34,631 bases of DNA from JBDLIL01 sp039714855 (GTDB lineage: Bacteria; Patescibacteriota; Microgenomatia; UBA1400; PJMF01): NCBI GenBank assembly GCA_039714855.1, contig JBDLIL010000004.1, positions 1 through 34,631 on the forward strand, given 5' to 3'. Both the position numbers and the translations under genes were made by a program. Of this stretch, positions 8,121 through 14,439 are shown piece after piece. How positions within the stretch are numbered: position 1 is the first letter of the stretch; each line of letters begins with the position of its first letter. The notes beneath the pieces were generated by a model, which did no database searches, had not been told where the DNA came from, and saw only the letters and a program-made list of their open reading frames with translations.

Positions 8121-8141
8121 AGAGGTGCTAGCTTCACCTCT
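8121..8141. repeat. short palindrome between truB and the glycosyltransferase
   Basis: AGAGGTG, 7-nt loop, CACCTCT: a perfect 7-bp stem in the 49-nt gap. No T-run follows on the minus strand, so it looks more like a repeat or an mRNA-processing hairpin than a terminator. Confidence 0.5.
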
Positions 8142-8161
8142 TGTATTCAGTTTATCTTAAA

Positions 8162-8860
8162 CTAAATATTGGAAACAAGTACCGCATCTTTAACACTAAG
8201 CTCACCAGATCTAATTCTTCTTAACTCAATCACTGTTGCTCCCACTCCCAACTCCTGACCCATATCATGAATTAGAGATCTAATGTAAGTACCCTTGCTG
8301 CAAACTATTCGCAGTTTGAAAAAAGCCTTCTTGTTTTTATCGTCTGTGTCAAAACTTACTAGCTCCAATTCTTTTATTTCAACTACTCTTACCGGCAACT
8401 CACTTTTTTTAACCTCACCCTTGCGAGCTTTTTCATAAAGCTTTTGACCTCTTACTTTTACGGCGCTAAAAGCTGGCACACACTGTTTGATTTTCCCCCT
8501 AAACTTACTTAGCAACTTATTTACTTGTTCACCAATGCAGTTATTAACTTTTTCCCAAGCCACTTCCTTTATTATTTTGCCATCTATGTCATAAGTATCT
8601 GTTTCAATACCTAATCTGGCTCTGCAAATATATTCCTTTTCGCTATTCATAAACTCAGCTTGACGCTTTGTAAATTCTCGTCCCACTAAAATGATCAGCA
8701 ATCCTGTGGCTAGAGGGTCTAGAGTGCCAGCATGACCAACTTTCCAGCCAGAGACTGGTCGGCCTTTGGCCGATAATTTCTTACGCACAATAGCCACCAC
8801 ATCATGGCTGGTCATGCCAGTAGCTTTATCAATCAATAGAATGCCTGTTCTTGAACTCAT
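8162..8860 (-). CDS. truB: tRNA pseudouridine-55 synthase TruB
   Basis: Converts U55 of the T-loop in tRNAs to pseudouridine. The signature GHAGTLDPLATGLL carries the catalytic Asp (D48 from the chosen start); the N-terminal GILLIDKATGMTSHD and the later KGTYIRSLIHDMG block are also typical. Length is 232 aa, slightly compact and without an extended PUA tail. I chose the ATG at 8860 because a TATAAT box (8873-8868) ends 7 nt before it; the in-frame ATG at 8890 lies upstream of that box and inside the divergent transketolase gene. It probably leads the transcript that continues into the glycosyltransferase and GH57 genes. Confidence 0.92.
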   Translation of the reverse strand: MSSRTGILLIDKATGMTSHDVVAIVRKKLSAKGRPVSGWKVGHAGTLDPLATGLLIILVGREFTKRQAEFMNSEKEYICRARLGIETDTYDIDGKIIKEVAWEKVNNCIGEQVNKLLSKFRGKIKQCVPAFSAVKVRGQKLYEKARKGEVKKSELPVRVVEIKELELVSFDTDDKNKKAFFKLRIVCSKGTYIRSLIHDMGQELGVGATVIELRRIRSGELSVKDAVLVSNI

Positions 8861-8867
8861 AGCTTGT

Positions 8868-8875
8868 ATTATACT
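8868..8875. promoter_or_regulatory. overlapping divergent -10 boxes for truB and transketolase
   Basis: The octamer ATTATACT reads TATAAT on the minus strand (8873-8868, 7 nt before the truB ATG) and TATACT on the plus strand (8870-8875, 8 nt before the transketolase ATG). The two promoters share four bases, so polymerase can occupy only one at a time. No strong -35 is evident for either. Confidence 0.55.
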
Positions 8876-8883
8876 AGAAGACA

Positions 8884-10746
8884 ATGCCAAAGATTGATAC
8901 TGCCCATCTGGAAAATATAGCCAGGTTAGTTCGTTATTTTATTTTGCTTTCTACTACTACAGCTGGCAGCGGTCATCCCTCATCCTCACTTTCAGCGGTT
9001 GAATTAATGACAACGCTTTATTTTAATAATATTTTAAAATTTGATTTAGAAGACCCAAAAAACCCCAATAATGACAGGGTGATATTTTCTAAAGGTCACG
9101 CTTCACCGCTTTTTTACGCTCTCTATGCTGCTGCAGGCAAACTAAGTCTGGAAGAGTTGAAGCAGCTAAGAAAATTTGATAGTCCGCTAGAGGGTCATCC
9201 AACTAAGCGCTTTCCTTATACTGAGGTCGCTACTGGATCACTCGGCCAAGGCTTGTCAGCGGGTGTAGGCATGGCCATAAATGCCAAATATTTAAACAAA
9301 CTAGACTATAAAACTTACGTCTTACTAGGTGACAGCGAAATGGCTGAGGGCAGTAATTGGGAAGCCATGCAAGTAGCCGCTCATTATAAATTAAATAATT
9401 TAGTGGCTATTTTAGATGTCAACAAATTCGGTCAACGTGGTGAAACCATGCAAGGTCATAATATTAAAGACTATGCTTACAAGGCCAGAGCTTTTGGCTG
9501 GCGAACTGCAATCATAGATGGTCATGATTTTGAACAAATTCAAAAATCCCTCACACAAACAAAAACTAATAAACCAGTTATGATTATTGCCAAAACACTG
9601 AAAGGTAAAGGTGTTAACTTATTGGAAAATAAAAAAGGATGGCACGGCAAAGTTTTAGATCAGAAACAGCTAAAAATAGCTCTGGAAGAGCTAGGTAAGA
9701 TAGATTTAGAAGTGAGGGGGGGAATTACCTCTCCTGCTTCACTAGCCTCACCTCTCGTGTCTTCGCAAGTCTCAGACTCGAGTTCCTCTCCACTGAATGG
9801 AGAGGAAAAAACCAGCAAGAAACTCTCCCCCCAATCCACCCGCGATGCCTACGGCCAAGCTCTCGCCAAGCTAGGAGAAACTAATCCTGAAGTAATTGCC
9901 CTAGATGCGGAAGTAAGTAACTCAACTTTTAGCTCCATATTTAAAGATGCTCACCCCGATAGATTTTTTGAAATGTTCATCGCCGAACAAAACATGATGG
10001 GCGTGGCAATTGGGCTAGCTGAAAGGGGGAAAACTCCTTATATTTCTACTTTTGCAGCTTTCTTAACTAGATCTTTTGATCAAGTGCGCATGGCCGCATA
10101 CTCACAAAGCAATTTAAAGATTGTCGGCTCACATGCGGGTGTCTCCATTGGTGAAGATGGACCTACCCAAATGGGATTAGAAGATATTGCCATGATACGC
10201 AGCATTCACAATTCAGTTGTTCTATATCCTAGTGATGCCAGAGCTTGCGAAAAGCTAGTCTTTGCTATGGCTGAACACAGGGGCTTGGCTTACTTGCGAA
10301 CAACTCGTGCCAAAACAAAAATGATTTATAAGAGCGATGAGAAATTCCAAATTGGCGGATCAAAAACCTTAAAACAATCTAGCTCTGATCAGCTCACCAT
10401 CATAGCTGCTGGCATTACCCTGCATGAAGCACTCAAAGCTTATAAAAAATTAGAGAAAGAAGATATAAAAGTCAGAATTATAGATTTATATAGCATCAAA
10501 CCAGTAGATGGTGAAACTATTAGAAAAGCCGCTAGCGAAACTGGCAAGATTATTACAGTAGAAGACCACTATTCTGAGGGTGGCATTGCTGAAGCAGTGC
10601 TGCATACCCTTGGTGGCAACCCTGTGCCAGTACACAGTTTGGCTGTGCGAAAAATGCCACGCAGTGGCAAAAAAGAAGAATTACTGGCTTACATGGAAAT
10701 AGATTCAGCTGCTATTATTAAAAAAGTAAAAGAAATTTTATGTTAA
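8884..10746 (+). CDS. tkt: transketolase (single-chain, thiamine-diphosphate dependent)
   Basis: Moves two-carbon ketol units between sugar phosphates, linking pentose phosphates with glycolysis. The N-terminal PP domain has GSGHP (28-32), KGHAS (70-74) and the TPP/metal motif GDSEMAEG (149-156). The Pyr domain begins near residue 316 and holds the catalytic-Glu region FIAEQNMMG, GEDGPTQ, and a C-terminal domain ending near 620. At 620 aa it is near normal length, but residues about 277-315 form a Ser/Pro-rich, low-complexity linker encoded largely by a palindromic repeat (9746-9807). Start: the ATG lies 8 nt behind TATACT, near-leaderless. Its last codons overlap the LDH start by 7 nt. Confidence 0.93.
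   Translation: MPKIDTAHLENIARLVRYFILLSTTTAGSGHPSSSLSAVELMTTLYFNNILKFDLEDPKNPNNDRVIFSKGHASPLFYALYAAAGKLSLEELKQLRKFDSPLEGHPTKRFPYTEVATGSLGQGLSAGVGMAINAKYLNKLDYKTYVLLGDSEMAEGSNWEAMQVAAHYKLNNLVAILDVNKFGQRGETMQGHNIKDYAYKARAFGWRTAIIDGHDFEQIQKSLTQTKTNKPVMIIAKTLKGKGVNLLENKKGWHGKVLDQKQLKIALEELGKIDLEVRGGITSPASLASPLVSSQVSDSSSSPLNGEEKTSKKLSPQSTRDAYGQALAKLGETNPEVIALDAEVSNSTFSSIFKDAHPDRFFEMFIAEQNMMGVAIGLAERGKTPYISTFAAFLTRSFDQVRMAAYSQSNLKIVGSHAGVSIGEDGPTQMGLEDIAMIRSIHNSVVLYPSDARACEKLVFAMAEHRGLAYLRTTRAKTKMIYKSDEKFQIGGSKTLKQSSSDQLTIIAAGITLHEALKAYKKLEKEDIKVRIIDLYSIKPVDGETIRKAASETGKIITVEDHYSEGGIAEAVLHTLGGNPVPVHSLAVRKMPRSGKKEELLAYMEIDSAAIIKKVKEILC
9746..9807. repeat. two-hairpin palindromic element inside the transketolase gene
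   Basis: CCTCACC, then hairpin 1 (CTCGTGTC, 13-nt loop, GACTCGAG, one mismatch), then hairpin 2 (TTCCTCTCCA, loop CTGAA, TGGAGAGGAA, perfect 10 bp). The same layout recurs at 31125-31183 with a different but self-complementary first stem. Here it is translated in frame as a Ser/Pro-rich interdomain linker. Confidence 0.75.
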
Positions 10747-11660
10747 ATGATCATAATAAAATCTCTATTGTAGGCTGTGGCAAAGTCGGTATGACGGCAG
10801 CCTATGCCATCACTCTTAGTGGATTAGCTAATGAGTTGGTTTTAGTGAGTCGTGATAAAGACAGAATTGATGGTGAAGAACTAGATTTAGAACATGGTTC
10901 AATGTTCCTCAAACACTTGGAAGTAATTGCTAGCAACGATTACAGAGATATAAAAAACAGCGATGTAGTGGTAGTTACTGCTGGTGCCGCCCAAAAACCA
11001 GGCGAAACTAGATTGGATCTCACTCAAAAAAACCTAGCTATTATTGATGATATTATTCCCAAAATAGTTAAGCATTCTCCTGGTTCAATTATATTAATAG
11101 TCTCTAACCCTGTAGATTTACTTAGCTACAGAGCTTATAAAATTGCCGACTTGCCAAAGGGTAGGGTTTTTGGTTCTGGCACCTCACTTGATACAGCTAG
11201 ATTTCGCTTCCATTTGTCGGAATTTATGGGGGTAAACCCCAGAAGCATTCATGCTTATGTACTAGGTGAGCACGGTGATAGTTCTTTTCCAGTAATTTCC
11301 AGCGCTGTAGTTGGCGGACAACTCTTGAGCACTTTTCCCGGATTTAGTAAAGAAAAGGTCATGAAAGCTTATGAAAAAACCAAAGATGCTGCTTACAAAA
11401 TTATCCAAGCAAAAGGTGCTACTTACTATGCCATTGGTACAGTTGTCTCTCATATAGTTCGCTCGATACTGCGAGACAGTAAGTCGGTATCTCCTGCCTC
11501 TATTCCGTTACATAATTATCATGGGCATAGTGGCATCGCTCTTAGTGTTCCTTGCGTCATTGGTAGAAATGGGGTAGAGGATAGTTTAGAAATTAAGTTA
11601 GATTGGGAGGAGAAAAAGGCGCTAGAACATTCGGTAAATACGTTGAAGGGGTATTTGTAA
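10740..11660 (+). CDS. ldh: L-lactate dehydrogenase
   Basis: Reduces pyruvate to L-lactate, regenerating NAD+ in fermentation. The Rossmann motif is GCGKVG (12-17). The specificity loop AQKPGETRLDL has Gln (Q85) where malate dehydrogenases carry Arg, matching the Bacillus LDH loop, with substrate-binding R91. Further motifs are VSNPVD, SGTSLDTARFR (D151, R154) and the catalytic histidine in GEHGDSSF (H178). At 306 aa it is full length. The ATG overlaps the transketolase stop region by 7 nt, so the two genes form an operon. Downstream palindromic repeats separate it from the convergent MutM gene and may stabilise or end the mRNA. Confidence 0.93.
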   Translation: MLNDHNKISIVGCGKVGMTAAYAITLSGLANELVLVSRDKDRIDGEELDLEHGSMFLKHLEVIASNDYRDIKNSDVVVVTAGAAQKPGETRLDLTQKNLAIIDDIIPKIVKHSPGSIILIVSNPVDLLSYRAYKIADLPKGRVFGSGTSLDTARFRFHLSEFMGVNPRSIHAYVLGEHGDSSFPVISSAVVGGQLLSTFPGFSKEKVMKAYEKTKDAAYKIIQAKGATYYAIGTVVSHIVRSILRDSKSVSPASIPLHNYHGHSGIALSVPCVIGRNGVEDSLEIKLDWEEKKALEHSVNTLKGYL

Positions 11661-11665
11661 AAAAC

Positions 11666-11707
11666 AGGTTGTCTCGATACGAGGCTATCGCCTCTACTCG
11701 ACAACCT
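11666..11707. repeat. REP-like bipartite palindrome A (42 bp)
   Basis: Outer arms AGGTTGTC and GACAACCT enclose TCGATAC, an inner hairpin GAGGC-TATC-GCCTC, and ACTC. Located 6 nt after the LDH stop. It shares TCGATAC and ACTCG blocks with the reverse complement of 11730-11771, while both stems differ but remain paired. Confidence 0.75.
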
Positions 11708-11729
11708 CTGGGATTACTAAGCACCTAGG

Positions 11730-11771
11730 GTCACCGAGTGCTCCGCCAAAGGCGGAGTGTATCGAGGTGAC
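11730..11771. repeat. REP-like bipartite palindrome B (42 bp)
   Basis: Outer arms GTCACC and GGTGAC; inner hairpin CTCCGCC-AAA-GGCGGAG; conserved GAGTG and GTATCGA between. It is an inverted relative of palindrome A and lies 2 nt beyond the mutM stop codon, so it can form a hairpin at the 3' end of the mutM mRNA. Confidence 0.78.
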
Positions 11772-11773
11772 AC

Positions 11774-12625
11774 TTATCTCTGACACCCAGAGCAATAATA
11801 AGTCCCTCTCCCACCTTGCTTAGTTTTTTGAATTAAGCTTCCGCAGCGAGAGCAAGTCTCACCCTCTTGACCGTAAACTTTTAATTCATTTTGAAAATTT
11901 CCGCTAAAACCATCAACACCTACATACTTGCCATCAAAAGTTGTACCACCTAAATCTATAGCTTTATTAATTATTTTGATAGCAAAATCTAACAACTCAG
12001 AAATTTGGCTTTCTGATAATAAATTGGCAGGGATCTGTGGATCAATTTTCGCTAGCCATAGTGCTTCGCAAACATATATATTTCCAAGCCCAGCTAATAT
12101 TTTTTGATCCAGTAAAACTTGCTTAATTGCTCTCCGGCTTTTATTTATTTTTTTAATTATATTTAATATATTTTTTTTATTAATTTTATTTATGTCTTCT
12201 CCATATTTGCTAAATATTTGCTCTAATTCGTTTTTATTTATTACCTTCATCCACCCAAAAATCCTTTGATCATTAAAATATAACTTTGACCCATCATGAA
12301 AATCATAAGCAATGCGAGTATGTTTGGCAGGCAAATTTTGCACCCAGTCAGCAGTGGGGTGACCACCGCCAATTCTGGCATCATCGCCTACATATATCAT
12401 CTGTCCCGTCATTTTTAGATGCGTCAATAAGTGCAGATCATTATTTAAATGAAAATTAATAAATTTTGCTCGTCGAGAAACTTTAGTTATAGAAGTATTT
12501 ATTAAATTATTAATATCACCAACAAAACTTTTCTTATGTAATTTTTGAATATTAGAAAATTTCTTACCCACTACTACTTCTTGCAAACGTCTGACAATAG
12601 TTTCTACTTCTGGGAGTTCTGGCAT
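11774..12625 (-). CDS. mutM: formamidopyrimidine-DNA glycosylase (Fpg/MutM)
   Basis: Base-excision repair enzyme that removes 8-oxoguanine and formamidopyrimidines and nicks the abasic site. The mature N-terminus PELPEVE provides the catalytic Pro and Glu after Met removal. LTHLKMTGQM holds the conserved lysine (K71). A central H2TH region includes DQKILAGLGNIYVCEAL. A C-terminal zinc finger has four cysteines (CSRC and CSGC) and the invariant GRGTYYC, ending QR. At 283 aa it is complete. A TATAAT box (12641-12636) lies 10 nt before the ATG, giving a near-leaderless mRNA independent of the gene upstream. Confidence 0.94.
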   Translation of the reverse strand: MPELPEVETIVRRLQEVVVGKKFSNIQKLHKKSFVGDINNLINTSITKVSRRAKFINFHLNNDLHLLTHLKMTGQMIYVGDDARIGGGHPTADWVQNLPAKHTRIAYDFHDGSKLYFNDQRIFGWMKVINKNELEQIFSKYGEDINKINKKNILNIIKKINKSRRAIKQVLLDQKILAGLGNIYVCEALWLAKIDPQIPANLLSESQISELLDFAIKIINKAIDLGGTTFDGKYVGVDGFSGNFQNELKVYGQEGETCSRCGSLIQKTKQGGRGTYYCSGCQR

Positions 12626-12635
12626 AGGCGCAATG

Positions 12636-12641
12636 ATTATA
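12636..12641 (-). promoter_or_regulatory. -10 box of mutM
   Basis: TATAAT on the minus strand, 10 nt upstream of the mutM ATG. No good -35 is visible at 17 bp. Confidence 0.5.
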
Positions 12642-12664
12642 GCAACAGCATTTTATTCCCGCTA

Positions 12665-12946
12665 TTACATTCTTCTGTCTTCGCCACTGCTCACTACTTG
12701 CTTCCCGTGCTTAGCAATTACTCCTTTCACAATAGCCTGTATATCATTTTGACCCAAAACACGACCTTGTCCTTCTTGGTCAACTTTTCCCATGCCAGAA
12801 ATGGAGTTTAATACTTGCTGAGGAGATACCCCGTTTTTAATCGCATAATCTATCTCTTGCAAAAAACTTTGATTGACACAACCAAGTTGAATTAATTTAT
12901 TCCTAACTGATTCAACTCCTGGTTTTCCATTGTTACTTGTTTCCAT
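12665..12946 (-). CDS. 93-aa soluble protein of unknown function
   Basis: Not recognised. A polar, helix-rich product with no membrane segment; a Gln/Gly-rich middle (GKVDQEGQGRVLGQNDIQ) resembles a flexible linker between two helical parts. It has a good ribosome site (AGGAAA, 4 nt spacing) before the ATG, unlike many neighbours. Its upstream region carries a 7-bp inverted repeat (12966-12990) that could be an operator. It lies upstream of mutM on the same strand, but mutM has its own -10 box in the 39-nt gap. Confidence 0.6.
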   Translation of the reverse strand: METSNNGKPGVESVRNKLIQLGCVNQSFLQEIDYAIKNGVSPQQVLNSISGMGKVDQEGQGRVLGQNDIQAIVKGVIAKHGKQVVSSGEDRRM

Positions 12947-12965
12947 AATTTCCTTTCAGGAAAAG

Positions 12966-12990
12966 ATCATACCAATAGTATGTGTATGAT
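12966..12990. promoter_or_regulatory. operator-like inverted repeat upstream of the 93-aa gene
   Basis: ATCATAC and GTATGAT form perfect 7-bp arms around an 11-nt spacer, 20-44 bp upstream of the start codon. The size and spacing suit a dimeric regulator, but AT-rich DNA produces such repeats by chance, and no regulator gene is adjacent. Confidence 0.3.
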
Positions 12991-13057
12991 ATATGTATAA
13001 CCATATCATCCATTTTTAAATCAAAAAATATCAAGTATTTATAGAGTAGGGGTAAAT

Positions 13058-13066
13058 TGATATAAT
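13058..13066 (+). promoter_or_regulatory. extended -10 promoter of the tRNA-Lys region
   Basis: TGA followed by TATAAT (13061-13066). Transcription would start near 13073, just before the first tRNA-like repeat, and would cross both degenerate copies before reaching the intact tRNA 160 nt later. Confidence 0.55.
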
Positions 13067-13080
13067 GCTTTTTTCAAATA

Positions 13081-13232
13081 TTGGGTCGGTAGCTCCCTCC
13101 TTCGCTAAAGCTACGGATGGGCGCTGCAGTTGGTAGTTAACAAAGATTAAAAAATGTTGGGTCGGTAGCTCCCTCCTTCGCTAAAGCTACGGATGGGCGC
13201 TGCAGTTGGTAGTTAACAAAGATTAAAAAATG
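13081..13232 (+). repeat. two tandem 76-bp copies derived from the tRNA-Lys 5' end
   Basis: Two copies with a 76-bp period (13081-13156 and 13157-13232), directly followed by the real tRNA. Each begins with the tRNA 5' sequence GGGTCGGTAGCTC. A hairpin-forming insert of about 30 nt follows (CCTCCTTCGCTAAAGCTACGG core), then a D-arm-like GCAGTTGGTAG and an AT-rich spacer. GTAGCT and AGCTAC inside each unit can pair. The copies lack anticodon and T arms and cannot be functional tRNAs. Confidence 0.85.
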
Positions 13233-13234
13233 TT

Positions 13235-13308
13235 GGGTCGGTAGCTCAGTTGGTTAGAGCATCTGCCTCTTAAGCAGAGTGTCGAGGGTTCGAGTCCCTC
13301 CCGACTCA
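13235..13308 (+). tRNA. tRNA-Lys, anticodon CTT
   Basis: A cloverleaf can be folded. The acceptor GGGTCGG pairs with CCGACTC (one G-T wobble); the D stem is GCTC/GAGC; the anticodon stem TCTGC/GCAGA encloses loop CTCTTAA with CTT at positions 34-36; the T stem is GAGGG/CCCTC around TTCGAGT. Discriminator A; CCA is not encoded. It decodes AAG. The window also carries a class I lysyl-tRNA synthetase, the enzyme expected to charge it. Confidence 0.95.
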
Positions 13309-13350
13309 CAAGGTAAAATTGATAAGTAAATTTTTATTTTCATATTTAAG

Positions 13351-13377
13351 TTGACAAAAAATGTTTTGATATATAAA
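13351..13377 (+). promoter_or_regulatory. promoter of the 95-aa gene
   Basis: Consensus TTGACA at 13351-13356 and TATAAA at 13372-13377 (15-bp spacer, slightly short; TAAAGT at 17 bp is an alternative). The transcript would have a leader of about 35 nt with a Shine-Dalgarno. Confidence 0.5.
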
Positions 13378-13419
13378 GTTCTACTTAGTTAGAAGGCTTG
13401 AAACAAGGAGTATGCGAGT

Positions 13420-13707
13420 ATGCCAGGTTATACACCAGAACAGCAAAGAGAAATATTTGAGAAACTAGGAATTACTGAAGAAATAATTGAAAAAGCAAAA
13501 GATGGTGATACAGATGCTGAACATTCTATAACTATGGCCGCCAGAAATGCTATAACAAGAGGTAAAGATCTTGAACACAACGATTTGACAGTAGAAGAAA
13601 TAGTTTTTTTTGGTATGTTGCTCTCATCATTTGTCGCTACTTTACTAATCAGTAAATCAAATCTTCCAATGGAAACAAAATTCGAGGCACAAGCCCATTT
13701 TTTGTAG
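13420..13707 (+). CDS. 95-aa protein with one C-terminal membrane segment, unknown
   Basis: Not recognised. The first about 57 residues are charged and helical (YTPEQQREIFEKLGITEE), followed by a hydrophobic segment at about 60-78 and a short polar tail. AAGGAG at 13405-13410 is a strong ribosome site 9 nt from the ATG, preceded by a consensus TTGACA promoter. It is the first gene in a patch of three small unknown genes immediately downstream of tRNA-Lys, a common site for acquired DNA. A 98-bp repeat begins 31 nt after its stop. Confidence 0.65.
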   Translation: MPGYTPEQQREIFEKLGITEEIIEKAKDGDTDAEHSITMAARNAITRGKDLEHNDLTVEEIVFFGMLLSSFVATLLISKSNLPMETKFEAQAHFL

Positions 13708-13723
13708 TTAGCTGTTCTTAAAC

Positions 13724-13834
13724 TCAGGCGACCTCCTTCCCAATCCTCCTGATCTTCTTATCAATATCAGGAATGGTTAAGCTCAAGGCGTATTTTTCGT
13801 TATATAATACTTCTGGGTCAAAAGTTATGTCCCA
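13724..13834 (-). pseudogene. 3' remnant of an unknown gene, copy 1
   Basis: On the minus strand the 98-bp repeat reads as an open frame from WDITFDPEVLYNEK through SLTIPDIDKKIRRIG to KEVA and a TGA at 13726-13724. There is no start codon. The second copy (14337-14434) preserves the same frame with mostly synonymous differences, so both seem to descend from a once-selected gene tail. Family not recognised. Confidence 0.5.
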
Positions 13835-13835
13835 C
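13738..13835. repeat. 98-bp direct repeat, copy 1
   Basis: Matches 14337-14434 over 98 bp with about seven differences and no gaps (by eye). Contains TATAAT at 13803-13808, 47 nt before the next gene's ATG, so it might supply a promoter to the 157-aa gene. Confidence 0.85.
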
Positions 13836-13855
13836 CTATTTTTTTATATCAAAAT

Positions 13856-14329
13856 ATGTCAGAAACCCTTTCATTTTTGGAAGAATATTTTAGTGCATGG
13901 AATAATCTTCAACCGTCAGAAGCCAAAATGAAGCCATTCGTGTCTGATAGGTGTGAGAATAGATTTGGACTTTCTGGACCAGGGGGAATGGCCGAAAGCA
14001 TTGGGGAAAGGCATGAGGTATTTGATGATTATTTTATTGAATTTGAGTTGATTGCTCCTTCACAAAAAAATCAACTAGATGTTTCTTTGTATGTAACCTG
14101 CACTTTTAATCCCAGTAATGAGGTTGCCAACTTACCAAAAGAATACATTGGGAAAAAAATCGAATTCTATTCTCAAGTAAATTATGATCTCGATGAAGAC
14201 GGTCTAATAATTGGTGGTAGAAGCAATATGCGACATAAAATTCTAGAATCACTAGTAATAGCTGTTTATGGAAAATTACTTGAAGACAAATTTCAAGAAT
14301 TAGACAAAGCTACAGAGAATCTTTTTTGA
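13856..14329 (+). CDS. 157-aa soluble protein, possibly NTF2/SnoaL-like
   Basis: No family assigned with confidence. The start FLEEYFSAWNNLQP, a following irregular region, and alternating strands later (FIEFELIAP, LDVSLYVTCTFNP, IEFYSQVNYDLDEDG) suggest the cone-shaped alpha+beta fold of the NTF2/SnoaL group; this is inference from pattern. No signal peptide or membrane segment. The gene lies exactly between the two copies of the 98-bp repeat, ending 7 nt before copy 2. It has no Shine-Dalgarno; a TATATC lies close to the ATG and TATAAT in the repeat lies 47 nt upstream. Confidence 0.6.
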   Translation: MSETLSFLEEYFSAWNNLQPSEAKMKPFVSDRCENRFGLSGPGGMAESIGERHEVFDDYFIEFELIAPSQKNQLDVSLYVTCTFNPSNEVANLPKEYIGKKIEFYSQVNYDLDEDGLIIGGRSNMRHKILESLVIAVYGKLLEDKFQELDKATENLF

Positions 14330-14336
14330 CTTTTTC

Positions 14337-14434
14337 TCCCAATCCTCCTAATCTTTTTATCAATATCGGGAATGGTTAAACTCAAGGCGTATTTTTCGTT
14401 ATATAATACTTCTGGGTCAAGAGTGTTGTCCCAC
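14337..14434. repeat. 98-bp direct repeat, copy 2 (also gene remnant on minus strand)
   Basis: Second copy of 13738-13835. Its minus-strand frame reads WDNTLDPEVLYNEK through KKIRRIG, then runs into unrelated codons, so the original stop is lost. TATAAT at 14402-14407 lies 32 nt upstream of the 146-aa gene's ATG. Confidence 0.85.
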
Positions 14435-14439
14435 AAAGT

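Noticed and set aside
8861..8890. truB start at 8890
   Set aside because: Lies upstream of the TATAAT box and inside the transketolase gene; the shorter form matches the family start.
10740..11660. Malate dehydrogenase
   Set aside because: The substrate loop carries the LDH-type AQKPGETR with Gln in place of Arg.
13081..13232. Tandem repeats taken as a CRISPR array
   Set aside because: Only two 76-bp identical units with no variable spacers, and the units derive from the adjacent tRNA.
13235..13419. tRNA-Lys as a phage or island attachment site
   Set aside because: No repeat of the tRNA 3' end and no integrase are visible downstream; only the 5' end is duplicated, and upstream.
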